Part shown: piece after piece, positions 1 through 7,016 of the stretch
Position numbering within the stretch: position 1 is the first letter of the stretch
Layout of the letters: each line of letters starts with the position of its first letter
Source of the DNA: Nitrospirota bacterium
GTDB lineage: Bacteria; Nitrospinota; Nitrospinia; Nitrospinales; Nitrospinaceae
Reading direction: 5' to 3'
Assembly (NCBI GenBank): GCA_030600405.1
Contig: JAUVMD010000041.1
Coordinates: 1-8,561 of the forward strand
DNA: 8,561 nucleotides
Translations under genes and position numbers: made by a program
Notes under the pieces: generated by a model
The model's database searches: none
What the model was told of the DNA's origin: nothing
What the model saw: the letters and a program-made list of their open reading frames with translations, nothing else

Positions 1-137
1 AACCGGCCCTTATGTAAAATCCCGAAAAATACGTCGTGGTGGTACAACCCGAACCCGCCAAACATGGCGCGGCAGGTAACCGGGCCCATGCTCTCCAACT
101 GGTCCAGCACAAATTCTTTAAAGGAGTCTTGTTTCAT
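1..137 (-). CDS. TfoX/Sxy N-terminal-domain protein, 5' part only
   Basis: The frame reads [20 protein letters not shown] and continues through a [11 protein letters not shown] segment and [13 protein letters not shown], 45 codons before the window edge. The 'FxxxVLDQLxxxGPVxxRxMFGGxGLY' pattern is characteristic of the TfoX N-terminal domain, a small fold of about 100 residues. It occurs in the competence regulator Sxy/TfoX and in many uncharacterised stand-alone proteins. No role in competence should be assumed from this fragment. An in-frame TGA at 146-144 limits the start to GTG at 140 or ATG at 137; ATG was chosen. A strong AGGAGG at 157-152 lies inside the last codons of the upstream gene, 11 to 14 bases from these starts, and AAAGG lies directly before them. 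The gene starts 6 bases after the upstream stop codon, so it is probably co-transcribed and perhaps translationally coupled. The C-terminal half is outside the window. Confidence 0.8.
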   Translation of the reverse strand, partial: MKQDSFKEFVLDQLESMGPVTCRAMFGGFGLYHHDVFFGILHKGR

Positions 138-143
138 CACCTT

Positions 144-557
144 TCATTGGTCCTCCTTTGCCGGAGTCAATACAAAATACAGGTTGCCTGCCATGATCAA
201 CAGCCCTGCCCCGGTCATCACGGCAAACATAACGAACGCGGCGTGCAGGATTCCGCCCGACCACAGCCCTCCCGCAAGATGAGTGGAAGCCATACCCAGC
301 AGTCCGGCATTGTGCAATATGAAATGGTATTTAACGCCGTTCGGCCAGGGAACGGGCCGGGCATTGAAGCGGGGAAGCACATGGTACGCCACCCCGGAAA
401 TAAACATGGTCATGAATCCCAGCAGGTTGAGATGAATGTGAACGAAGCGCAGCCGCTGGCTCCATTCCGGTTGGGTGCCGATCACCACACCCATCACCAC
501 CCCCAGTACCAGGTAAATCAGCGCCATTTTGGTAAAGCGTTTCGCGTAAATTTCCAT
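144..557 (-). CDS. Small four-helix membrane protein resembling a heme-copper oxidase subunit I fragment
   Basis: This 137-residue protein is almost entirely membrane-embedded, with probable helices at about 12-28, 40-60, 78-98 and 105-128. The second helix contains RFVHIHLNLLGFMTMF followed by GVAYHVLPRF. This resembles helix II of heme-copper oxidases and nitric oxide reductases (His, then G-F, then Y-x-x-P-R), where the His ligates the low-spin heme. Seven histidines are present (40, 42, 59, 78, 82, 93, 105), several at helix ends or within helices, so b-type heme binding is plausible. A full subunit I has at least twelve helices and is more than 450 residues long, so this is not a catalytic oxidase by itself. 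The reading frame is intact, with its own start and stop, so it looks like a stand-alone small family and not a broken gene. The ATG lies 4 bases after the glycosyltransferase stop codon, inside a three-gene minus-strand run. Function is unknown; a heme-bearing electron carrier, a sensor or an assembly factor are possibilities. Confidence 0.7.
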   Translation of the reverse strand: MEIYAKRFTKMALIYLVLGVVMGVVIGTQPEWSQRLRFVHIHLNLLGFMTMFISGVAYHVLPRFNARPVPWPNGVKYHFILHNAGLLGMASTHLAGGLWSGGILHAAFVMFAVMTGAGLLIMAGNLYFVLTPAKEDQ

Positions 558-561
558 TCAA

Positions 562-1704
562 TTATTTCTCCGGTTGTAAATAGGTTCGTCCGCGCCATTC
601 GGCCTGTCCTCTGAATAACACGTGGATCATGGAGTTGATCATGATGGCGGCCATTACCAGGGCTCCCAAAGGAAACAACAATGCATAACGCTTTTCCAGA
701 TTCAGTTCATGGCATAAGGTCCATTCCGTAATCAACACCAGACCCAGCCCTGCCAAAGCCATCGCCTGCCACCCCAGGCCCGATCCCATCCACAGGTGAA
801 CCCCGGCCATGAGCCACGGCGTCACCACGAACCCCAATACGCAAAGGATATAATAAAACGTTTTGAAGATGGATTTTTTCATCGCCAGGAAAACGTTTTT
901 GCGCCAACCGGTCCATATTTCCCGGAACGAATGGTACATGCGGATGGAATAAATTTTCTGGGCATCGGCGATCATGATTTTGGCGCCGGCGTGTTTCACC
1001 AGTCGCGCCATGCCGATATCCTCCAGGATAGTCTGCTTGAGCGTTTCATGACCTCCAATTCGGTCATACACTTCCCGTCGCAACAGGATAAAGGCTCCGA
1101 CGCCCATCGCGGCCGGAGACTTCGGATCATTCACCTTTCTGAATCGCGTGAGAGCTGCGATAAATGCGAAAATGACCGGTTGTACCGCCCGCTCCCAGAA
1201 CGAACCGAACTCCACCCCAGGCAAGAGGGAGAGCATGTCCAACCGGTGCTTATGCATCAGCTGAACCGCCGTCGTCAAGGAATACGGCTGGAACACGGGA
1301 TCTGCATCGGTGAACAGGAGCAGTTCACCCTGCGCCTTTTGCCCGGCCTGATGCAGGGCGAAGGGTTTGCCATACCAATCAGCAGGTAATGAGGCCCCCT
1401 GAATGGCGACCAGGTTGGCATGACGCTGCCGCAACGATTCAATAATACCCGGCGTGTAGTCGGTGGAGTTGTCATCGACCACAATCACTTCAAAGTGTGG
1501 ATAGTTCTGGTTCAGCAAAGAGGTGAGACAGGCTTCGATATCCCGCTCCTCGTCGCGTGCCGGGACACAAACCGAAACGAAAGGATAGGCTGAAAGGGGT
1601 CCGGTTGCCGGTTCGACCTTGACCAAAAAATAGGTGTTGATAGTCAAATAGACCACGATCGCAATAATCAGGGCCGCCTGTAAAACGGAAAGAAAGGTCA
1701 GCAC
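562..1704 (-). CDS. Membrane-bound family 2 glycosyltransferase, HpnB/CrtQ-like
   Basis: This 380-residue protein has an N-terminal membrane anchor (about 5-28), a cytosolic GT-A catalytic domain (about 42-270) and three C-terminal membrane helices (about 283-303, 310-330, 340-362). GT2 hallmarks are visible: the nucleotide-binding VVDDNSTD with Asp77/Asp78, the metal-binding DAD at 133-135, the catalytic-base-like ED at 228-229, and a GWRKN segment at 266-270 in the place of the family's Q/RxxRW motif. 'LPADWYGKP' near 106 and 'VNDP' near 191 match the pattern of the hopene-associated HpnB and carotenoid CrtQ glycosyltransferases, so the acceptor is probably a membrane lipid. The sugar donor and acceptor cannot be told from the sequence. 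The start is GTG at 1704: an in-frame TAA lies at 1719-1717 and no earlier start exists. A GAG at 1713-1711 is a modest ribosome binding site 6 bases away. It leads a probable operon with the next two minus-strand genes. Confidence 0.85.
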   Translation of the reverse strand: MLTFLSVLQAALIIAIVVYLTINTYFLVKVEPATGPLSAYPFVSVCVPARDEERDIEACLTSLLNQNYPHFEVIVVDDNSTDYTPGIIESLRQRHANLVAIQGASLPADWYGKPFALHQAGQKAQGELLLFTDADPVFQPYSLTTAVQLMHKHRLDMLSLLPGVEFGSFWERAVQPVIFAFIAALTRFRKVNDPKSPAAMGVGAFILLRREVYDRIGGHETLKQTILEDIGMARLVKHAGAKIMIADAQKIYSIRMYHSFREIWTGWRKNVFLAMKKSIFKTFYYILCVLGFVVTPWLMAGVHLWMGSGLGWQAMALAGLGLVLITEWTLCHELNLEKRYALLFPLGALVMAAIMINSMIHVLFRGQAEWRGRTYLQPEK

Positions 1705-1731
1705 TTTGAGCTCTGATTATTGATTTTTACC

Positions 1732-1761
1732 ACTATAAAAATCCCACTCATTTGAATTCAA
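1732..1761 (-). promoter_or_regulatory. Candidate sigma-70 promoter for the glycosyltransferase operon
   Basis: On the minus strand a TTGAAT -35 box (1761-1756) is followed, after an 18-base spacer, by a TATAGT -10 box (1737-1732). Transcription would begin near 1725, giving a leader of about 20 bases before the GTG start at 1704. The -35 box is half of the palindrome TTGAATTCAA (1752-1761), which also provides a -35 box on the other strand. This is a consensus match read by eye with no experimental support. Confidence 0.4.
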
Positions 1762-1780
1762 GAAATTTCCATGTTATTCT
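1752..1780 (+). promoter_or_regulatory. Candidate extended -10 promoter for the SH3-domain gene
   Basis: On the plus strand TTGAAT (1752-1757) is followed by a 17-base spacer and TATTCT (1775-1780). TG lies one base upstream of the -10 box (1772-1773), as in extended -10 promoters. Transcription would start near 1787, within the inverted repeat at 1781-1803, leaving a leader of about 180 bases before the ATG at 1968. The -35 hexamer overlaps the minus-strand promoter's -35 in the same palindrome, so the two promoters would be back to back. Confidence 0.35.
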
Positions 1781-1803
1781 GAAAAGGTCATTTTGATCTT
1801 TTC
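1781..1803 (+). repeat. Inverted repeat at the predicted plus-strand transcription start
   Basis: Arms GAAAAGGTCA (1781-1790) and TGATCTTTTC (1794-1803) flank a TTT loop. Nine of ten pairs are Watson-Crick and one is a G-T that forms a wobble pair only in a plus-strand transcript. Weaker pairing can extend to 1777-1807. Its position directly downstream of the candidate -10 box fits either an operator or a 5'-end RNA hairpin. There is no T run, so it does not look like a terminator. Confidence 0.45.
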
Positions 1804-1829
1804 GGGAGCTGACAAGCCAGCGCTTTAGG

Positions 1830-1862
1830 CAAATAACTCAAACTTTTTCAATAGGTTATTTG
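1830..1862. repeat. Perfect 8-base inverted repeat with 17-base spacer
   Basis: CAAATAAC (1830-1837) and GTTATTTG (1855-1862) are perfect inverted copies separated by 17 bases. The spacing is about 25 bases centre to centre, a little over two helical turns, as for a dimeric regulator contacting two half-sites. It lies in the leader of the SH3-domain gene if the upstream promoter is real. It may also be chance in an AT-rich stretch. Confidence 0.35.
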
Positions 1863-1967
1863 TCTCCCTTGAGCGAATCAAAATCCAGTCTTGTTCTTGT
1901 GGCACACTATAACAAGTCTCTTGTCTATCAAACAGTTATAAATTTACCCCAACCCAAAATTTCACCC

Positions 1968-2444
1968 ATGCGTCGAGTTAACTCTAAATTTCAAAATAAA
2001 TTCTTTCTTTTTTTGATTTTAATATGTTTCGGCTTAACCGTATTTTGGGCTCCACCGGCCGATGCCCTATGTATCAAAAATCGCCAGGCCAATTTACGGC
2101 AAGGCCCTGGACTTCACTACGACAAAATCTGGGAAGTGTTCCGCTACATGCCGTTCCAGCAGTTGGGTAAAAAAGGCGAGTGGTTGCGGGTGAAGGATAT
2201 GGACGGCGATATCTACTGGGTGCACAAAAGGCTCACCACCAAGTCGTTCAAATGCGCCGTCATCAAAAATGATGCGACCAATTTACGTCGCGGCCCCGGC
2301 ACCCATTATAAAAAGGTTAAAGGAATGCCAGGAGAAAAGTATTTTTCCATGAAAGTCCTCAAGATCAAAGACAACTGGGTGCAGGTCGTGGATGCCTGGG
2401 GGGACAAAGCGTGGATTTACCGGCCTCTGGTTTGGATCAAGTAG
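1968..2444 (+). CDS. Exported protein with two bacterial SH3 domains
   Basis: From the ATG at 1968 the product has 158 residues. It begins with a signal peptide: MRRVNSKFQNK, then the hydrophobic FFLFLILICFGLTVFW and APPADA, with probable cleavage after ADA at about residue 33. Two SH3b repeats follow, at about 34-90 and 95-158. Each starts with a Cys and carries the typical N-L-R-x-G-P-G-x-H-Y turn (ANLRQGPGLHYDKI and TNLRRGPGTHYKKV) and later W-x-x-V/K-D strands. SH3b domains of this class usually bind peptidoglycan or protein ligands in the periplasm; no catalytic domain is present. The frame stays open upstream to a TTG at 1860, but those extra 36 residues are low-complexity and would bury the signal peptide, so the ATG is preferred. 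No clear ribosome binding site precedes it. The two Cys, one at the head of each domain, could form a disulfide. It converges on sucrose synthase and is not in its operon. Confidence 0.82.
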   Translation: MRRVNSKFQNKFFLFLILICFGLTVFWAPPADALCIKNRQANLRQGPGLHYDKIWEVFRYMPFQQLGKKGEWLRVKDMDGDIYWVHKRLTTKSFKCAVIKNDATNLRRGPGTHYKKVKGMPGEKYFSMKVLKIKDNWVQVVDAWGDKAWIYRPLVWIK

Positions 2445-2459
2445 AGCCCTTGAGGATCC

Positions 2460-4871
2460 CTAATCTCCGAGCAGTTGTCTCGCCCGGTTTTTGAACACCA
2501 TGTGGAACAGCAGATTGCAGTACTGGTCCACTTCCTTTTTTTCATCTTCGAGAACCGCATAATTCCAGAACCCGTACAGCTTGGCGGCTTTGATCAATTT
2601 CTCCGAGTACAAACTCCAGGAGAAGCGCTCTTTGACGCGAATGATGGCTTGGCCACCCAGCGTTTCCCAGCATGAAGGAGTCTTTTCGCACCGAAGCAAA
2701 AAATCCAGAATGGGCTGACTGATAAGCTCCGGCTGAGTGGGATTGATCAGATAACCGTTTTCCCCGTCCTCAATGATTTCCTGCGGCCCCCCGAACTGGG
2801 TCGCGAATACTGGCAGGCCGCTGGCCATCCCTTCCAGAACCGTCAACCCGAACGCCTCAAACAGCGCGGGTTGCACAAACACTCCTCTTCGGTCGGCAAT
2901 AATCCGATACGACTCCGCGCCATCCCTCCTCGATGAGTTTTCGACCCAGCGGATTTTATTCTGGAGTCCATACTCTTCGATCAACTGATACATTTTTTTC
3001 AATTCGCACAATTCCTCTTCGTCCGTCGCCCTCTCCTCCCGAACGGTGTGGGTCACGACGATCAAATTGGTCCTGTCCTGAAGATCCTTGCTTTGGCCAA
3101 AACTTTCCACCAGTCCGGTCAGGTTTTTGATTTTATCCAGCCGTGCTATGGTGAAAATGGGAGTTTTATCCGGATGCTCCAGCTCCCCAAAAATATCATC
3201 CCCCTTTTTAAAAAATAACCGCTCGTTCAATTCTTCCGTTTGGTTTTTCAGCCGCCGCGATGTGTCGGTGTATGGGAAATAAATGGATTCATCGACTCCA
3301 GGAGAAACCACATTGAATTTGGGATGAAGCAGGTTAACCCCATTAATCACCTTGTACAACTCCGGCATGGAAAACAGGCAGTAAGATTCGTATTGTCCCA
3401 AGCTGGTCTCCGTGCCCGCAATTTCCTGCGTGGTACTGGAAATGATAACGTCCGCCTTGTTCATGGAAATCAGATCGGCGGTAAACTGGAGCGAGAAGTT
3501 GTAATCCTTTTCCATATCCTGCCAGTACAAGTCGGAAAACAGAAACTTGGACTTCTCCAACGCATGGGCGATATTACACTGAATCACCTGCAACCAGGGA
3601 GCCAGTAGAGACGCCACCAGGTTGCCATCCGAATAATTTCCGATGATCATATCCGGTTTGCCACCGAATTCCGTCAGCAATTCGTTTTTCGCATCCAGCG
3701 CGAACTGCTCCAGAAACGGCCACACCTGAAACCGCGAGAGCCAGTGAGGAACGATATTCTGATTCTCATCCTTGAATGGGACGCGCAGAATCCAGCAATG
3801 GTCCGTCCCGTTGATTTTTTCGAGACGTTGATTGCTGGTCGTGCCTTCATTTTCGGGAATGAGGCGGGTCACCATCATGATTTTGGGCGGCACTGAAATT
3901 CCGGCGGAAGCGAGCGATTTTTTCAGATGAGTTTCCAGCGCCTTCACCTGGTCGAGAATATAAACCACCTGACCCCCGGTGTCGGGACGGCCCAGCACAT
4001 GGTCCTGCCCGAACCATCCATGCGGCGAGATCACCGCGACACGGGATACCAGCGGAATGGCACCGATGAACTCTTCGAGGTAATCAGCGCTGGGCGATTC
4101 AAAAAGATTGGAGAGCAATTGCAGGTGGGTCAGGGTCCGCTCTACGGTATCCCCGAACCCCTCTCGTATTCCAAGACCGTTCAGAGTGGCACGGGCTTCA
4201 TGGATCGGCGCCTTCTCATCCAACGATTCCAGGGAATCGATGGCTTTTTGAAGCGCTTCCACCAATGCTGTCGGACCTTCGATGATTTCTCCATCCACCA
4301 GTATCTGATCGTTGTTGATACTGTGGATCTTGAGAAATTCGCAGAGATACGCCTGCCAGTCCTCCGGTTCTTCCCGTAGTTTGCCGGCCATGTAGCTGTT
4401 CAAATATCTATGGCCGGAGCCGATCTTTTTGGGTTCGGGAATTTCAGGTCCCGTACTGTAAAACGGCTGAAAATTGATCAGCAGTTTTTTTTCGGGGGGA
4501 ATATGGGCGCGATCCGCCACAATTTCCCGGTAATCCAGAAACTCCTCCGGGGTCAGCTCATCCATGCGGTCTTCCACATTATGAATCCGGTAAAAATGAT
4601 ATTGCGCCGCCTGGCTTCGATGAAGAAGTAACACGTCTTCTTCCAGCAACAGCATTTCCTGAGTCCTTGAAAAAAAAACCTCCAGCTTGGAAAAATCATC
4701 GGGATCCATTTTTCCGGAATTCCGTTGGTCTAGAAATTGAGTGAACCGCAGGACGATTTCATTGCGAAGCAGGTGTTTTGACGGTTGCAGATTCAACTCA
4801 TAAACAAACTCCCTGAGACACCGGGCCTCTTCTTCCGTCATCAGGGAAGACAATGTCTGCTTGTTATCCAA
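2460..4871 (-). CDS. susA: Sucrose synthase (GT-B, family 4)
   Basis: The enzyme reversibly converts sucrose plus NDP to NDP-glucose plus fructose in the cytosol. At 803 residues it has the usual full length. The N-terminal regulatory region (about 1-270) is followed by the first Rossmann domain, with SPHGWFGQDHVLGRPDTGGQ starting near 282, then VVYILDQVKALE. Further family marks are NQRLEKINGT (347-356), IAHALEKSKF with His436, and IARLDKIKNLTG, where Arg577 and Lys582 match the plant phosphate-binding pair. The E-x7-E motif is Glu672 and Glu680 in FEAFGLTVLE, followed by GGPQEII. The long N-terminus and H-G-W-F-G-Q segment separate it from sucrose-phosphate synthase. The plant Q...N pair linked to UDP preference (around 644-652 here) is not conserved, which fits a bacterial enzyme able to use ADP. 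The start is TTG with GGAGGG 5 bases upstream. It lies 36 bases after the histidine kinase gene, with no terminator between, so it is probably the last gene of that operon. Confidence 0.95.
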   Translation of the reverse strand: MDNKQTLSSLMTEEEARCLREFVYELNLQPSKHLLRNEIVLRFTQFLDQRNSGKMDPDDFSKLEVFFSRTQEMLLLEEDVLLLHRSQAAQYHFYRIHNVEDRMDELTPEEFLDYREIVADRAHIPPEKKLLINFQPFYSTGPEIPEPKKIGSGHRYLNSYMAGKLREEPEDWQAYLCEFLKIHSINNDQILVDGEIIEGPTALVEALQKAIDSLESLDEKAPIHEARATLNGLGIREGFGDTVERTLTHLQLLSNLFESPSADYLEEFIGAIPLVSRVAVISPHGWFGQDHVLGRPDTGGQVVYILDQVKALETHLKKSLASAGISVPPKIMMVTRLIPENEGTTSNQRLEKINGTDHCWILRVPFKDENQNIVPHWLSRFQVWPFLEQFALDAKNELLTEFGGKPDMIIGNYSDGNLVASLLAPWLQVIQCNIAHALEKSKFLFSDLYWQDMEKDYNFSLQFTADLISMNKADVIISSTTQEIAGTETSLGQYESYCLFSMPELYKVINGVNLLHPKFNVVSPGVDESIYFPYTDTSRRLKNQTEELNERLFFKKGDDIFGELEHPDKTPIFTIARLDKIKNLTGLVESFGQSKDLQDRTNLIVVTHTVREERATDEEELCELKKMYQLIEEYGLQNKIRWVENSSRRDGAESYRIIADRRGVFVQPALFEAFGLTVLEGMASGLPVFATQFGGPQEIIEDGENGYLINPTQPELISQPILDFLLRCEKTPSCWETLGGQAIIRVKERFSWSLYSEKLIKAAKLYGFWNYAVLEDEKKEVDQYCNLLFHMVFKNRARQLLGD

Positions 4872-4876
4872 CGGAA

Positions 4877-4882
4877 CCCTCC
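4877..4882 (-). promoter_or_regulatory. Ribosome binding site fixing the TTG start of sucrose synthase
   Basis: GGAGGG on the minus strand ends 5 bases before the TTG at 4871-4869. The strong site compensates for the weak start codon and supports this start over the next in-frame ATG at codon 11. Its presence suggests the gene has its own translation initiation instead of relying on coupling to the kinase gene 36 bases upstream. Confidence 0.7.
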
Positions 4883-4907
4883 AGAAATTTAAATCGGCGA
4901 TTAATGA

Positions 4908-6338
4908 CTACGCTATTTTTCGTTCGGCCACTTGGTGTTTGGGGAAGCGGATTTTGAATTTGGTGCCCTCTCCCAGTTCACTTTCCACATCGATGGTGCC
5001 TTGATGGCGGTCCACGATATATTTGCAGATGGCAAGCCCGAGGCCGCTTCCTCCGTCCATCCGGGAGCGCGCTTTGTCAACACGGTAAAAGCGGTCGAAT
5101 ATTTTGGGAAGGTCCTGCTCGGGGATGCCAATTCCCGTATCCTTGATGGTGAAGTAAACGGTGTCATCCATATCCTGAAGCGTAATTTTGATCTCCCCAC
5201 CGCCGGGGGTGAATTTAATGGCGTTGTGAATCAGAATCCATACCATTTGTTTGAGGCGGTGCGCATCTCCCAAAATCGTCACCGGTTCCAGGTAGGCCAG
5301 AATAATTTTAACGTCCTTTTCATCGGCCAGAATTTCTCCCTGCCGACTGACCTCTTCAATGATATTGCCCAGCTCAACAGGTTCCTTCTCCAGCGAAATT
5401 TCACCTTCATCGCCTTTCGACAGGATTAATAAATCCTCAAGAATGCGCGACATATAATTGATTTCTTCCAGATTGCTGGACAACACCTCCTGGTATTCCC
5501 CCTTGGAGCGGGGTTTGCCCAGCACCAACTCGCTCTGCCCCTTCAGAACCGTCAACGGTGTGCGGAGTTCGTGCGAAGCGTCACTGCTGAACTGACGCAT
5601 CTGGGCAAACGACTTCTCCAGCCGGTCCATCATTTCGTTAAACGTGTTGGCGAGATTGCCGATTTCATCCTGAACCTCGGGCATCGGGATGCGCTGGCTG
5701 AGGTTGGCCCCGTGTGCGATATTCTGTGCTGTCTGAGTAATTTCCGCCACGGGTTTCAAGGCGCGGGTGGCCATGAAGCGCCCTCCCAAAGTACTCAGAA
5801 TCAAAACCCCCGGGATGGCGGCGAACAGAAAAATCCGCAAATTCTTCAACGTATCCTCAACCCCCTTCAGAGAGGTTCCGACCTGGATGAGGTTGACCAG
5901 GTTGTCGTTCCGGATCACCGGCATCGTAATCACCCGAATGTGATGCTTGGGAGCCAGGGTAAACGTCTCGTAGGTGATTTCACCTTTCGTAGCGCGCGAA
6001 TAGGAATCCTGCGTCAGAGGGAATTTGGACGCATCGATCCCTTTCGACCGGGAATCCACGTTTCCCGAACCGTCATAAATCCGGTAAAATTTATTGATAT
6101 TGCTGTACCCCAGAAACTGATCGAAAAACAAATCCAGTCCCGGCAAAGGGGTCCTGGAATAATCGATCAGGGCCGCTTTTTTGACCACGCTGGCCGACAC
6201 CTTCAACGAATTGTCGATGCTTTCGTGCAGTCGTTTGGAAAGAAAGGCGTAGAGCAGAATACTGAACAGGATTAAAAAAAATCCAAGAACCGCGACATGC
6301 CAGGCTGTCAATCTGGAGCGGATGGAATTGAAAATCAT
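4908..6338 (-). CDS. HAMP-containing sensor histidine kinase
   Basis: This 476-residue inner-membrane kinase has helix 1 at about 13-33, an extracytoplasmic sensing region of about 135 residues (34-168) and helix 2 at about 169-186. HAMP (about 187-241), HisKA and HATPase_c domains follow. The H-box is SSDASHELRTPLTVLKGQ with phospho-acceptor His256. The N-box contains Asn372 in IHNAIKFTPGGG, the G1 box is DTGIGIP (400-406), the F box is FDRFYRVDKARSR, and the G2 box is GGSGLGLAI (429-437). All catalytic elements are intact. The organisation matches the CusS/ArlS-like group of kinases that pair with OmpR-type regulators. The sensor region shows no motif I can tie to a ligand. The ATG lies 5 bases after the response regulator stop codon, so the two form a pair. 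Sucrose synthase follows 36 bases downstream, suggesting a shared transcript. Confidence 0.95.
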   Translation of the reverse strand: MIFNSIRSRLTAWHVAVLGFFLILFSILLYAFLSKRLHESIDNSLKVSASVVKKAALIDYSRTPLPGLDLFFDQFLGYSNINKFYRIYDGSGNVDSRSKGIDASKFPLTQDSYSRATKGEITYETFTLAPKHHIRVITMPVIRNDNLVNLIQVGTSLKGVEDTLKNLRIFLFAAIPGVLILSTLGGRFMATRALKPVAEITQTAQNIAHGANLSQRIPMPEVQDEIGNLANTFNEMMDRLEKSFAQMRQFSSDASHELRTPLTVLKGQSELVLGKPRSKGEYQEVLSSNLEEINYMSRILEDLLILSKGDEGEISLEKEPVELGNIIEEVSRQGEILADEKDVKIILAYLEPVTILGDAHRLKQMVWILIHNAIKFTPGGGEIKITLQDMDDTVYFTIKDTGIGIPEQDLPKIFDRFYRVDKARSRMDGGSGLGLAICKYIVDRHQGTIDVESELGEGTKFKIRFPKHQVAERKIA

Positions 6339-6343
6339 AACTT

Positions 6344-7012
6344 CTAAACCCTCATGACATAGCCGACGCCTCTCAAGGTGTGGAGAAGCTTGGCTGGATA
6401 TTTCTTATCAATTTTTTTCCTCAAATGATTGACGTAAACATCGATGACGTTGGTGAATGTATCGAAGTTGTAATCCCAGACATGTTCCGCAATCATGGTG
6501 CGCGTCAGCACCTTGCCTTCGTTGCGCATGAAATATTCAAGAAGGCTGTATTCTTTTCCGGTGAGTTCAATCTCCTCACCATTGCGGCTCACCTTGTGGC
6601 TGACCATATCCAGACACAGATCGCCCACTTTCAACTCCGTTTGGGTTTCAGCCTGGCCGCGCCGCAACAGGGACCGTATTCGGGCCAGCAATTCTGAAAA
6701 GGCAAAAGGTTTGGTCAGATAATCGTCCGCTCCCTTGTTCAAACCCGTGACCTTGTCCTCCACCGCGTCCTTGGCGGTCAGCAACAGGATCGGGGTACTC
6801 ACCTTTTTATCCCGGAGCCGGGTCAACACTTCCAACCCGTCCATTTTCGGAAGCATCAGGTCCAGGATGATCATGTCGTACTGGTTCATGTCCGCGAGGT
6901 GAAACCCCTCTTCACCGTCGTAAGCCACGTCCACCGCGTAGGTCTCCTCCTCCAAACCTTTCTTGATGAACCCGGCGACTTTTTTCTCATCTTCGACGAT
7001 CAATATCCGCAT
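6344..7012 (-). CDS. OmpR/PhoB-family response regulator
   Basis: This 222-residue DNA-binding regulator is the partner of the adjacent kinase. The receiver domain (about 1-118) has the acidic pocket Glu7/Asp8, phospho-acceptor Asp51 in MIILDLMLPKMDG, switch Thr79 in LLLTAKD and Lys101 in LTKPF. The C-terminal winged helix (about 125-222) contains LTGKEYSLLEYFMRNEGKVLTR, the recognition-helix region NVIDVYVNHLRKKID and the terminal hairpin LHTLRGVGYVMRV. It is of normal length with no missing key residue. It resembles the regulator group that includes CusR/CopR, but no metal-resistance genes are nearby, so that assignment is not safe. The start is ATG at 7012, 4 bases after the stop of the small upstream gene, with only a weak GGGA-like ribosome site. 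Its targets probably include its own operon. Confidence 0.95.
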   Translation of the reverse strand: MRILIVEDEKKVAGFIKKGLEEETYAVDVAYDGEEGFHLADMNQYDMIILDLMLPKMDGLEVLTRLRDKKVSTPILLLTAKDAVEDKVTGLNKGADDYLTKPFAFSELLARIRSLLRRGQAETQTELKVGDLCLDMVSHKVSRNGEEIELTGKEYSLLEYFMRNEGKVLTRTMIAEHVWDYNFDTFTNVIDVYVNHLRKKIDKKYPAKLLHTLRGVGYVMRV

Positions 7013-7016
7013 TTCA

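Noticed and set aside
36..614. Plus-strand 192-residue open frame
   Set aside because: It is antisense to the oxidase-like gene. Its product is His/Gln-rich with no domain, while the minus strand encodes a coherent membrane protein with well-placed ribosome sites.
1860..1967. Upstream TTG start extending the SH3 protein by 36 residues
   Set aside because: The extension is not homologous-looking, would bury the signal peptide and overlaps an inverted repeat; ATG at 1968 is more sensible.
2445..2459. Shared terminator between the converging SH3 and sucrose synthase genes
   Set aside because: The 15-base gap holds only a GGATCC palindrome and no stem with a T run; any terminator must lie inside the opposing gene.
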